NCBI GenBank assembly: GCA_015061955.1
Contig: SUVO01000006.1
Span: forward strand, 1 to 64,000
Length of the DNA stretch: 64,000 bases
Reading direction: 5' to 3'
DNA from: Verrucomicrobiaceae bacterium
GTDB lineage: Bacteria > Verrucomicrobiota > Verrucomicrobiia > Opitutales > Intestinicryptomonadaceae
In this document: positions 9,119-16,814 of the stretch, one piece after another
How positions within the stretch are numbered: the first letter of the stretch is position 1
How the letters are laid out: each line of letters starts with the position of its first letter
The notes under the pieces: model-generated
Seen by the model: only the letters and a program-made list of their open reading frames with translations
What the model was told of the DNA's origin: nothing
The model's database searches: none
Program-made: the position numbers and the translations under genes

Positions 9119-9318
9119 AAAACGTGCGAGATTGTCCCGATGCTTTTGCGTTTTAGCGAGCGTTGCTGTGCTACGCACTGCAGTCGAAGCTAAAACCAAA
9201 ATGGAGGGCAAAGCGTTTTCTTTGATGAGTTTATTTAATAAAAAAAGGCACTTCATTGAAGTGCCTTATAGTATAAATTAAAACTCATCATCAAAGAAAA
9301 CGTGGTCTCGCACGTTTT
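9119..9318 (-). repeat. Complete stop-codon-anchored inverted-repeat element, copy B1
   Basis: Perfect 13-bp terminal inverted repeats bound this ~200-bp element: 9306-9318 and 9119-9131, AAAACGTGCGAGA and its complement. On the minus strand the first repeat begins inside the TAA stop of the PEP-CTERM gene. Next comes a 19-bp outer arm (CGTTTTCTTTGATGA...), interrupted by 3 extra bases on one side, around the terminator at 9245-9267. A second stem follows, GTTTTAGC (9150-9157) with GCTAAAAC (9189-9196), tipped by GTGC-TAC-GCAC (9168-9178). The order of parts is the same as in element A although most of the sequence differs. Confidence 0.85.
9239..9267 (-). terminator. Intrinsic terminator of the PEP-CTERM surface-protein gene (element B1)
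   Basis: A perfect 10-bp stem AAGGCACTTC (9245-9254) pairs with 9258-9267 across the loop ATT, with a T-rich tail on the minus strand. It lies about 50 nt downstream of the stop codon. Confidence 0.85.
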
Positions 9319-11929
9319 ACTTGCGGCGACGATAGGCGATGAAACCAAGTGCAATAGCACCAAAAATCATAGCGTATGTGCTTGGTTCTGGAACTGCAGC
9401 TTTCAACTCTCCAGTTTCAGCATCAAAACTCCACTGTGAATTATCGAGAGTTTGACCGTTATATGTAACAGTCATGTTATCTTGCAAGCTTGCCAATGTT
9501 ACAGATTCGCCTTCTTGTGAGAGTGTAGCACCTTCTGCAAGTGTAAAGAGGTTTGTTGTGCCTGTGAAGTCTTCTTCAAGATTTACAGTGATTGTTGAGT
9601 TTGCACCCAGTTCGAGAGTTGCACCATCTTCAAGCGTAATCGAGCAACCATAGAGAATGATATCTGTATCATCACCAAGTGTCAAAGTTGCACCACTTGC
9701 AATAATGATGTCAGAAGCCCCGAGTGTGCTATTTACAATCATAGAGCCTTCGTTGACATTCAACATTCCTTTGAAGTATTCCATTGAAGAATTTACAACC
9801 AATGAGCCTGCTCCTGTTTTGTTGATTGTTGATCCATCTACCCCAGCAATCGAGTCATAACCTGCTGTGCCATTTCCGATTACAAGAGACTTTTTATCGG
9901 CAACATTAAAGTTTACTTTTACAGTAGACTTATTGAGCTTCATTAAGCCTCCATTTTCATCGCTGTCACCAGCATAATTACCGACAAACAAACCATCTTT
10001 ATCGATAACATTAAATGTAACCTCAGATGCACCCGTCATATGGATAGCACCACTATATGAAACTTTACCATTTGCAGAATTATTTGAAATATTTACATCA
10101 TTAAAAGTAACATTAGAATTATATATATATGCAACACCACCCATTGCAGTAGTATCTGTACTCTTAGCTTTATTCCCTTCAAATGTTACATTTGTGAACA
10201 CTACATCTCCTGTTACTGCAAAAATATTTGCAACACCACCTTGTGCTGTATCGAACCCGGGATTTACCGTAGATACTGTCCCATTTTGAAGAGCAATATT
10301 GTTTTTGAATATAGAATCATTTACATTCAATGAAACCTTCCCATTCGCAGAAATAACACCACCTTGCGTATTGTACGTTGACGACGCTGTGTTATTCTCA
10401 AACACAGAATTGTTTATATTAAGTTTTGCATCTGAAAAAGCATAAAACAAACTACCATGTACAGCAGAATCAACTTTTGCAGAAACAGATGTATTGTTAT
10501 CTGAAACAACCGCATTATTTACGGTCATTTCACCACCACCATCAATTCTTGCAATACCTCCACCAATGATACCTTTGTCCTTATCATTACTTATTGAGAT
10601 TGATACTGTGTTGTTCTTTACCGAAGCATTATTCCATGTTGTAGTACCTTTGGTGTTAATAAAACCTCCTTCGATATTGCCGTTATCGGTCTTAAGAACA
10701 GTCTTACCTTCTGCAACAAAACCATCAACGCTTAATGTTGCACCTTTCTTGACAAATGTTTTATCTGCACCCAAGCCATTATTAACGTCCATAGTGCCAG
10801 AGTTTACATTCAATACACCTGTAAAATATTCCATAGAACCATTTACAACCAACGAACCGTTACCAGTTTTATTGATTGATGTCGAACCTGCTTCTCCAAT
10901 CGAAGCGATAGAATCAAACCCAGCTTCACTATTTGCATTTCCTATTGTGAGTCTTGCGCCATCACCGATTTCAAACGTCGCAAATATATTGGACTTCGTT
11001 TCTTCTGATGAATTAGAGTTCAACATCAAGAAACCGCCACCTTCATCGCCAGTCAAACTTTGATTCCCCGTGTATGCCAACTCATTGCCTGATGAAACTT
11101 TAAACGTCATAGACTGACTGAACGAGTGAATTGCGCCACCTCTTCCAGCAGAATTGTTGGTAAACATCGAATCTTGAAATACAAGAGACCTAGATTCATC
11201 TTTCACACCATCATAATTACCCTGAGCTTGAACAGCACCGCCTCTAGAATATACGGCATTTGCTTCATTCACAGCATGGTTATCATTGAAAGTAACACGA
11301 TTAAAACTTACATTCTCGCCAACTTTTTCCGATGACATTCTCAAGTAAACAGCACCACCATCGGCTTTTTTATCAGCACTACCTGCAACAACCTTATTAT
11401 TATAAAAGGTTGTATCAGAAATATCCAAATCAGACTCCCAACTGATAATCGCACCACCCATTGCAAAAGAAGCGTAGGTAAGATCTCCGGTATAGTCGCC
11501 ATTAGAAGAGGTAATAGAATCAAATGTTGAACCAGTTATTACCGCCTTAGCGCCAACGCTATTGACATAAATAGCACCACCTTGAACTTGATATTGGCTG
11601 TGCATATTTATGTCTTTAAATATTGTATTATTAACAGTAAGCGTTCCGTCTGTTATGTGTGTTATACCACCATGCAACTGAGTAGCCTTTGCATTATCAT
11701 CACTATCCAAAGAAACAGATATATCCTTGTAGGTAATGCCATCCATTAATACAGACTGGGACTTAAAACTTCCAGCTACACTCCCATGAGCTGAACTATC
11801 CTGTGTGATTTCCACGTTCGACTGTGATTCGAGCATTTTTACCTCTGATGCCATTACTGCACCTGTAAACAATGCAAACAATGATGTTGTGAATATTATT
11901 TTTTTCATAAGTTTTTTAAGTAGAAACAT
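9317..11929 (-). CDS. Secreted PMP/PATR-repeat beta-helix protein with PEP-CTERM anchor
   Basis: About 870 aa, predicted to be exported and held at the surface. A signal peptide (KKIIFTTSLFALFTGAVMA) is followed by many GGAI/GGAV and FxxN motifs (GGAIYV, TTFYNN, VTFNDN, SMFTNN, GGAIHSF), the signature of chlamydial polymorphic membrane protein repeats. Two autotransporter-type PATR blocks, NKTGxGSLVVN...SMEYF..., lie near residues 350-390 and 700-740, so the passenger is an internal duplication. The C-terminus carries VPEPSTYAMIFGAIALGFIA then RRRK, a PEP-CTERM sorting signal; no autotransporter beta-barrel is present. I chose the ATG at 11929 because AAAGGA precedes it (short spacing) and a promoter lies upstream; 11908 is the alternative. 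Likely an adhesin or surface structural protein. Confidence 0.88.
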   Translation of the reverse strand: MFLLKKLMKKIIFTTSLFALFTGAVMASEVKMLESQSNVEITQDSSAHGSVAGSFKSQSVLMDGITYKDISVSLDSDDNAKATQLHGGITHITDGTLTVNNTIFKDINMHSQYQVQGGAIYVNSVGAKAVITGSTFDSITSSNGDYTGDLTYASFAMGGAIISWESDLDISDTTFYNNKVVAGSADKKADGGAVYLRMSSEKVGENVSFNRVTFNDNHAVNEANAVYSRGGAVQAQGNYDGVKDESRSLVFQDSMFTNNSAGRGGAIHSFSQSMTFKVSSGNELAYTGNQSLTGDEGGGFLMLNSNSSEETKSNIFATFEIGDGARLTIGNANSEAGFDSIASIGEAGSTSINKTGNGSLVVNGSMEYFTGVLNVNSGTMDVNNGLGADKTFVKKGATLSVDGFVAEGKTVLKTDNGNIEGGFINTKGTTTWNNASVKNNTVSISISNDKDKGIIGGGIARIDGGGEMTVNNAVVSDNNTSVSAKVDSAVHGSLFYAFSDAKLNINNSVFENNTASSTYNTQGGVISANGKVSLNVNDSIFKNNIALQNGTVSTVNPGFDTAQGGVANIFAVTGDVVFTNVTFEGNKAKSTDTTAMGGVAYIYNSNVTFNDVNISNNSANGKVSYSGAIHMTGASEVTFNVIDKDGLFVGNYAGDSDENGGLMKLNKSTVKVNFNVADKKSLVIGNGTAGYDSIAGVDGSTINKTGAGSLVVNSSMEYFKGMLNVNEGSMIVNSTLGASDIIIASGATLTLGDDTDIILYGCSITLEDGATLELGANSTITVNLEEDFTGTTNLFTLAEGATLSQEGESVTLASLQDNMTVTYNGQTLDNSQWSFDAETGELKAAVPEPSTYAMIFGAIALGFIAYRRRK

Positions 11930-11956
11930 TAATCCTTTATTATAAATCGCTAAAAG

Positions 11957-11984
11957 CATATAGTATTATAAATACCCATGTCAA
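11957..11984 (-). promoter_or_regulatory. Sigma-70-type promoter of the PEP-CTERM surface-protein gene
   Basis: On the minus strand a perfect TTGACA (11979-11984) is followed after 16 nt by TATATG (11957-11962). Transcription would start near 11950, leaving a leader of about 20 nt with AAAGGA ahead of the ATG. The palindrome at 11963-11975 lies exactly in the spacer. Confidence 0.55.
11963..11975. promoter_or_regulatory. Palindromic operator-like site 1 (GTATT-3nt-AATAC)
   Basis: A 13-bp palindrome GTATT-ATA-AATAC, between the -35 and -10 of the surface-protein promoter. Flanking bases (CCCATG on one side) are also shared with site 2. Confidence 0.45.
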
Positions 11985-12212
11985 ATAAAATTTATTATTT
12001 TTTTTACCAAAGTGTATATTTTTAAGGAGTTGAAAGATTTTTACAATTCTTGAAGTATTATTTGTTTCTATGTATTAGATGTTTTTGATTTTTCTTAACA
12101 TTGTAATAATAAACATATTATAAAAACAGAACGCCATGAGTATTTATAATACCAATGTACAAATTAGCACATTGTCAAAAATGCTCGTTCGATAATCTAT
12201 CTTAATAGACAC
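11985..12212. other. Long AT-rich intergenic region upstream of the surface-protein gene
   Basis: No open frame or RNA gene is recognisable. It is very AT-rich up to about 12125 and contains the second palindromic site. Its length upstream of a single promoter suggests regulatory space. Confidence 0.4.
12140..12152. promoter_or_regulatory. Palindromic operator-like site 2 (GTATT-3nt-AATAC)
   Basis: GTATT-TAT-AATAC, preceded by CATGA. The 18-base context CATG(A/G)GTATTTATAATAC also occurs on the opposite strand at site 1, about 177 bp away. The two sites could bind one regulator. Confidence 0.4.
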
Positions 12213-12248
12213 AAAAAAAGATGACACCGTACAAACATCGATGCCATC
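12213..12248 (-). terminator. Intrinsic terminator downstream of the NHS-type MFS gene
   Basis: On the minus strand GATGGCATCG (12239-12248) pairs with CGGTGTCATC (12220-12229), including two G-U pairs, and is followed by seven T residues. It lies about 95 nt after the stop codon. Confidence 0.7.
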
Positions 12249-12344
12249 ACTTATCTAAACAAACTACTTTTTTAGAGTCCGACTCCCACTGATATACAAA
12301 CCTCTTTGAGAGTTTCTTTTTATATTTAATTATCTATTTGTAAT

Positions 12345-13583
12345 TTAATCTTGTTTATAAGATTTCATAGCTACTTTATCTCGGAAACACGTCAAGAAGA
12401 ACACCAACAATGCTACTGCCATAATTGAGACTATTGTATATACTTGTTCCCAATCAACTACATTGTTGTCGGTACATACATAAATCAGAGCTCGCATCAG
12501 ATATGCCCCTAAGAGAAGTCCAAAGCCCTCTGTAATACAGAAGAACAAGCCCTGTGCTTGCGAACGCAATTCTTTTGGCGATTTTCTATCCATATAAATT
12601 TGAGCGCTAACCAAGAAACAACCAAATATTGGACCTTGCATTACTATTGCTCCCCACAATAAATCTGGATGTTCTGGTGTTGTGAAACGGAAGCATATAT
12701 AACGTATTGCTAACGCTAACAATCCCAACGCCATTGTGTATTTTAAACCTATTGCTCTAATTACAAAAGGTAACGCAAACAAGCAACATACTTCGATAAT
12801 CTGCCCAACATTAGCTGTTGCAACAATCATCTTTACCCCAACATGATTGAGGAATTCCGACATATACAAGAAATACATCGAGTACACAAATGTTCTGCAG
12901 AATGTACTCATCATAAACACACGTAAATTGCCATCTTTAAGCATTTCGAGCGAACGCAACCCAAATGTATCTATCAACGACATCGGCGTACCCTTTGCTG
13001 GTGGTGGAGTAGCAGGCAATGTTAAACCAAACAAACTTGCAACAAAACCAACACCTGCACCACAATACAAGGTTGTATTTGTTCCGTCGATGTGAGTATC
13101 AAAAACCTTAAGGGCGACTATCGAAAATATTGCAGCACTTACCCAACCAGCAGTTCCACACAAACGTATCCATGGAAAATAATTTGGATCTGAATGTGTC
13201 ATTGCAATTGAAGATGTCATACCCCAAGTTGGCATATATGCACACATTGCCAAGAATATTGATACAAATATTAAAATATTTCTGCTTTCGCCCAAATGCT
13301 CGCAACTACTGAAATATGCTGCCAAACACAAGAAAATTGCAACCAACATATTCAATACCGATAACACACGTTCCCCATTTATATATCTATCGGCAATCAT
13401 TCCAACCAATGGCGAAATCAACGATCCCCAACCCAACGTTGCTGTGATTGTGGCAATCATAAAATCGCCCATTTTCATATTCTTAAGAAACAACGCAAGT
13501 GGTTCAAAAAACGATGCCATAAGCATATACTGCAAAAACATCATTATCCCCAAACGCACGTATATCGAAACTGATTTTTTCAT
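12345..13583 (-). CDS. MFS transporter, nucleoside:H+ symporter-like
   Basis: A 412-aa carrier with 12 predicted hydrophobic segments and no signal peptide. The N-terminal region (SIYVRLGIMMFLQYMLMASF, LISPLVGMIADRY) and the FRFTTPEHP segment resemble the nucleoside:H+ symporter branch of MFS that is common in Verrucomicrobia and Planctomycetes. In those phyla it is often linked to sugar or nucleoside uptake. It appears monocistronic, with its own terminator downstream and a terminator of the next operon just upstream. The substrate is not known. Confidence 0.82.
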   Translation of the reverse strand: MKKSVSIYVRLGIMMFLQYMLMASFFEPLALFLKNMKMGDFMIATITATLGWGSLISPLVGMIADRYINGERVLSVLNMLVAIFLCLAAYFSSCEHLGESRNILIFVSIFLAMCAYMPTWGMTSSIAMTHSDPNYFPWIRLCGTAGWVSAAIFSIVALKVFDTHIDGTNTTLYCGAGVGFVASLFGLTLPATPPPAKGTPMSLIDTFGLRSLEMLKDGNLRVFMMSTFCRTFVYSMYFLYMSEFLNHVGVKMIVATANVGQIIEVCCLFALPFVIRAIGLKYTMALGLLALAIRYICFRFTTPEHPDLLWGAIVMQGPIFGCFLVSAQIYMDRKSPKELRSQAQGLFFCITEGFGLLLGAYLMRALIYVCTDNNVVDWEQVYTIVSIMAVALLVFFLTCFRDKVAMKSYKQD

Positions 13584-13611
13584 TTTTATTTTCCTCTTTA
13601 GCTATTATTTT

Positions 13612-13651
13612 ACTTAAATAAAAAAGGGAATGCCGAATACCGACATTCCCT
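13612..13651 (-). terminator. Intrinsic terminator of the QueG-like operon
   Basis: Minus-strand stem AGGGAATG (13644-13651) pairs with 13625-13632 and runs into a T-rich tract, 14 nt after the stop of the last QueG-like gene. Confidence 0.8.
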
Positions 13652-13665
13652 CTAAATATACTTAA

Positions 13666-14610
13666 TTACATTTCAAAATCTTCAGCCGAAAGCTTCCATT
13701 CTGGACGCTTTCTAAATGGAGTTTTGAATGTCTTTTTCAATGCACCCTTTTGTTCCAAGTGGATATAGCAAGCAGTATCGCAAGCTTTACCACAGATACT
13801 TGAACAATATGCGTGGCGAATTGGTGGGTAGAAGTTGATTTGGTCGAGGAGCTGTTTTGCTCTTTCTGGTGTAACCTTAACTTCGCCCTTAATGATATCC
13901 ATACGGTCAGGTTCGCCTTCAAATGCGTATGTTGGCATAAATGGATTTTTCTGACCATTACCACCAGCATAATAAACAGCACACTGCCAACGATTGAGTT
14001 CGCCATTTTCTGCGATAGCTTTCCCTGGGCAACCCTTTACGCATTCGCCACATTTGTCGCACAAGTGTGGTTGAACAACTGGATCTGGCTCAATTTCTGC
14101 ATCTGTAATGATAAACGCATAGCGTTGGAATGGACCAAATTCATCGGTGAGGATTGTACCATGCATACCACGTTCGCCCAAGCCTGCGTCTATTGCGCAC
14201 TGTTCGAAGTCGAGAGTATGTTCGGCTTTTCTACCACGATAGATTTTCTTATAGCCCACTTCTGGATTTGTGCTATCTTCTTCAGCCATAACAAGCTGAT
14301 TTCTGCGTTGTGGCAAAGCATCAAAGCCAGCATCTTCAAGCACATTGCAAGCTCTCAACAAAGCAGTTGGCAAAACTGTTTCTTCAACAGTTTCCAAACC
14401 TACCGTTGTAAAGTGGTGGTATGTTGTACCTTCTTCAATACCACGTCTTGCTCCACGCAACGAGCGTGCTGCTATACAGATAACTGTTTTTGCATTTGGG
14501 AACAAAAGTTTTACAGTTTTATCTTGAAAACGATCAGCTTCACCAAAGCGTGCTATATCGGCACCTGCTTTTTGGATTTCTTGTATAAGACGTTCTTTCA
14601 AAGTACTCAT
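13666..14610 (-). CDS. QueG-like 4Fe-4S protein, paralogue 1
   Basis: A 314-aa member of the epoxyqueuosine-reductase-like family (COG1600 type). Family-like segments include AKTVICIAARSL, GLGERGMHGTILTDEFGPFQ and FIITDAEIEPDP. Iron-sulfur ligands are CDKCGECVKGCPGKAI near residue 200 and a second Cys set, CSSICGKACDTAC, near residue 280. It is shorter than E. coli QueG (379 aa) and lacks the C-terminal HEAT-like part. It overlaps the preceding paralogue by 4 nt (ATGA), so the two are translationally coupled. With three paralogues together, a redox role other than queuosine synthesis is likely; cofactor and substrate are unknown. Confidence 0.82.
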   Translation of the reverse strand: MSTLKERLIQEIQKAGADIARFGEADRFQDKTVKLLFPNAKTVICIAARSLRGARRGIEEGTTYHHFTTVGLETVEETVLPTALLRACNVLEDAGFDALPQRRNQLVMAEEDSTNPEVGYKKIYRGRKAEHTLDFEQCAIDAGLGERGMHGTILTDEFGPFQRYAFIITDAEIEPDPVVQPHLCDKCGECVKGCPGKAIAENGELNRWQCAVYYAGGNGQKNPFMPTYAFEGEPDRMDIIKGEVKVTPERAKQLLDQINFYPPIRHAYCSSICGKACDTACYIHLEQKGALKKTFKTPFRKRPEWKLSAEDFEM

Positions 14611-15515
14611 AATGCACCTGTTTCCTTTAAGTGTTTATAACATGCTGTATCGCACTTCTTACCACACAAACATGGTGCATAACCAGTTGGTGCTGTTGGG
14701 AGGAAGTCGATTTTCTTATAGATTTCGCGAGCCGATTCTTTATCGAACACTTTATCGCCATTGATGATTGCTTCTCTTTCAGGATCATCTTTAAGGAAGT
14801 CATCGGTCATAAATGGATTCGATTTGTGAGCGCCACGATAATATACAGCACACTGCCATGTATTTATTGTGCCATCTTTTGCAATAGCTTTTCCTGGGCA
14901 TGCTTTTACGCATTCGTCGCAACCATCGCAGAGATTTCCACTGAATGGTTCGTCGCATTCTAATGGTGCATCTGTTACGATGTAAACTGTACGAATGAAC
15001 GAGCCAAACTTTGGCATAATTATATGACCATTCTTACCAACTGCACCCAAACCACAGATTTGTGCAGCCTGACCAAAGTCCATAATAATTTCTGGTGCTG
15101 GCTTACCTTCTTCTACTGGTTCAACGTGGATAAGTTCGTAAGTATCGCCCAATTCTGGGTTAGTTGTCTTATCGCCTTTAATACGAAGATTTGAAACATT
15201 GCGTTGCAAACAAGCATCGTAGCCATGGTCTTCGATGAGCGAACCCATCTTCAACAAGAAGATTTCCGACATTTCTTCGTCGATGAACTTTGTTCCCAAC
15301 TGAGTGTAGTTGAAGAACTGTGTTCCATCTTCCATTGTCTTATACAAAGCACGTGGAACACGGAAAGCAAAACCTATTACGCAACGAGCTTTTGGAAGAA
15401 TCGACTTTGGGTCTCTCTGTGGATTTGTTCCTTCAAAGTACTTGATATCACCGATACCGCATGCTACTGCGCCCAACTCGATTGCTTTTTCTTTTATGAT
15501 TTGTGCATTTAACAT
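14607..15515 (-). CDS. QueG-like 4Fe-4S protein, paralogue 2
   Basis: 302 aa, clearly homologous to its two neighbours: same KARCVIGFAFRVPRALYK region, CGLGAVGKNGHIIMPKFGSF, and ferredoxin motif CDGCDECVKACPGKAI near residue 198. A second Cys set, CLCGKKCDTACYKHL, is at the C-terminus. AAAGG precedes the ATG. It starts 18 nt after paralogue 3 and overlaps paralogue 1, giving a tight three-gene operon. The family contains cobalamin- and Fe-S-dependent reductases; whether this one binds cobalamin cannot be read directly. Confidence 0.82.
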   Translation of the reverse strand: MLNAQIIKEKAIELGAVACGIGDIKYFEGTNPQRDPKSILPKARCVIGFAFRVPRALYKTMEDGTQFFNYTQLGTKFIDEEMSEIFLLKMGSLIEDHGYDACLQRNVSNLRIKGDKTTNPELGDTYELIHVEPVEEGKPAPEIIMDFGQAAQICGLGAVGKNGHIIMPKFGSFIRTVYIVTDAPLECDEPFSGNLCDGCDECVKACPGKAIAKDGTINTWQCAVYYRGAHKSNPFMTDDFLKDDPEREAIINGDKVFDKESAREIYKKIDFLPTAPTGYAPCLCGKKCDTACYKHLKETGAL

Positions 15516-15533
15516 ATCTTACAAACCTTTCAA

Positions 15534-16616
15534 TTATCTATCCATAGCCCAAGCTTTTGGACGCGAACGCAACGGATTTTCAAATTTTTCGTAAAGTGTG
15601 CCACCTTTCTTTTCAAGCATACTTTCGCAAGCACGCAAGCAACCACCACATTTAGCCATATTATAACCAACCCATGATGGGAAGTATTTTTCAAGCTCTC
15701 CGTAGCACTTTAAGCACTCTTCAACGTTTGCAGCTTTCTTACCTTTGAGAAGGTCGAGGTCTCCCTTTTCGTCTTTTTCCCATACGTCCTTTGGAACGAA
15801 CGGATTGAACTTTGGACCACCATGAGTGTAGAAAGCGTAGCAACGCCATTCATCAAGCTTACCCCATTCGCAGACTTTACCACCAACTGTAACCTTGATA
15901 CTTTCGTCTTTACTGATGCAACCACCTGGGCATTCACGAACACATGCCATACAACGACGACAAAGTGATGGACCCGAATAAAGTGGATCTGGTTCTAATT
16001 CTGCATCAGTGAAAATAAATGCCAAACGCTGTCTCGAACCAAACTGAGGGCTCAAGAACATCTTTGACCAACCAATTTCACCCAAACCACAAGCTACACC
16101 TACCAAACGGAAGTGAATTAAAAGGTCTGGTGGAACTTGACCTGGACGTGCCGGACGTGCCATTGCAGAACGGTTATAGTCATGCTTCCAAAGAGGTGCA
16201 CCACTATTGATAAGATCAGTAATTTCTGCGTGTTCTTCTGGTGAAACTGTCTTACCTGGCTTACCATCCATATCCGATACGCAACCACGAGCACCAGTGT
16301 TGCGATATGGGAAAGCTTCATAACCATGGTCTTCAATAAGTTTGCCTACTTGGTAAATAACGGCTGGAGCCGAAATTTCATTAATACCACCGTAAGCCAT
16401 TGAAGGATACTGATAAAACTGTGTACCTTCTTCTATACCTCTCTGCAAACCACGAGGAATGCGGAAAAGCATACCGATAATTGACTTGGCTTCAGGAAAC
16501 AACTGCTTAGGATCCAATTCCTTTGGGACGCTTTCAAAACGCGACATATCACTTATGCCGACGGCATCAGCGCCCGCTGCAAGAGCTGCGGCCTTTACCA
16601 TTTCACTTGTTAACAT
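15534..16616 (-). CDS. QueG-like 4Fe-4S protein, paralogue 3
   Basis: 360 aa from the ATG preceded by AGGAGG, the strongest ribosome site of the operon; a longer upstream frame is ignored. It shares the core of its neighbours (AKSIIGMLFRIPRGLQRGIE, GVACGLGEIGWSKMFLS, FIFTDAELEPDP) and has CRRCMACVRECPGGCI near residue 245. A second set, CGGCLRACE, is at the C-terminus. It carries an extra block of about 40 residues in the middle (PGKTVSPEEHAEITDLINSG). It is first in the operon and divergent from the U32-like gene, with a 198-bp shared control region. Confidence 0.82.
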   Translation of the reverse strand: MLTSEMVKAAALAAGADAVGISDMSRFESVPKELDPKQLFPEAKSIIGMLFRIPRGLQRGIEEGTQFYQYPSMAYGGINEISAPAVIYQVGKLIEDHGYEAFPYRNTGARGCVSDMDGKPGKTVSPEEHAEITDLINSGAPLWKHDYNRSAMARPARPGQVPPDLLIHFRLVGVACGLGEIGWSKMFLSPQFGSRQRLAFIFTDAELEPDPLYSGPSLCRRCMACVRECPGGCISKDESIKVTVGGKVCEWGKLDEWRCYAFYTHGGPKFNPFVPKDVWEKDEKGDLDLLKGKKAANVEECLKCYGELEKYFPSWVGYNMAKCGGCLRACESMLEKKGGTLYEKFENPLRSRPKAWAMDR

Positions 16617-16775
16617 TTGTATAGTCCTCCTATATTCGAGTATTGGGTTATTGTATTTTCTACAAAAAATTAAGGTATAATTATTGTAAAAAGCTATCTT
16701 CATATTGACACTTATACAATTGAAACGCAAGCAAAAATTACTCCCTTTATTTTCAATCTATATGATCCAAATGCT

Positions 16776-16804
16776 TGACAACTTTTTTCAAAAAAAGCAT
16801 TATT
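16776..16804 (+). promoter_or_regulatory. Candidate promoter of the U32-like gene
   Basis: TTGACA (16776-16781), a 17-nt spacer, then CATTAT (16799-16804). The predicted start point is only a few bases before the ATG at 16815, and no Shine-Dalgarno sequence is visible, so the transcript could be leaderless. Confidence 0.45.
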
Positions 16805-16814
16805 ACTACCAAAT

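Noticed and set aside
8860-9306. CRISPR-like direct repeats
   Set aside because: Only two long, nearly identical units with internal hairpins and no short repeat-spacer pattern.
13813-14640. 275-codon open frame on the plus strand
   Set aside because: Antisense to the QueG-like gene 1; low-complexity Cys/Phe-rich translation without motifs.
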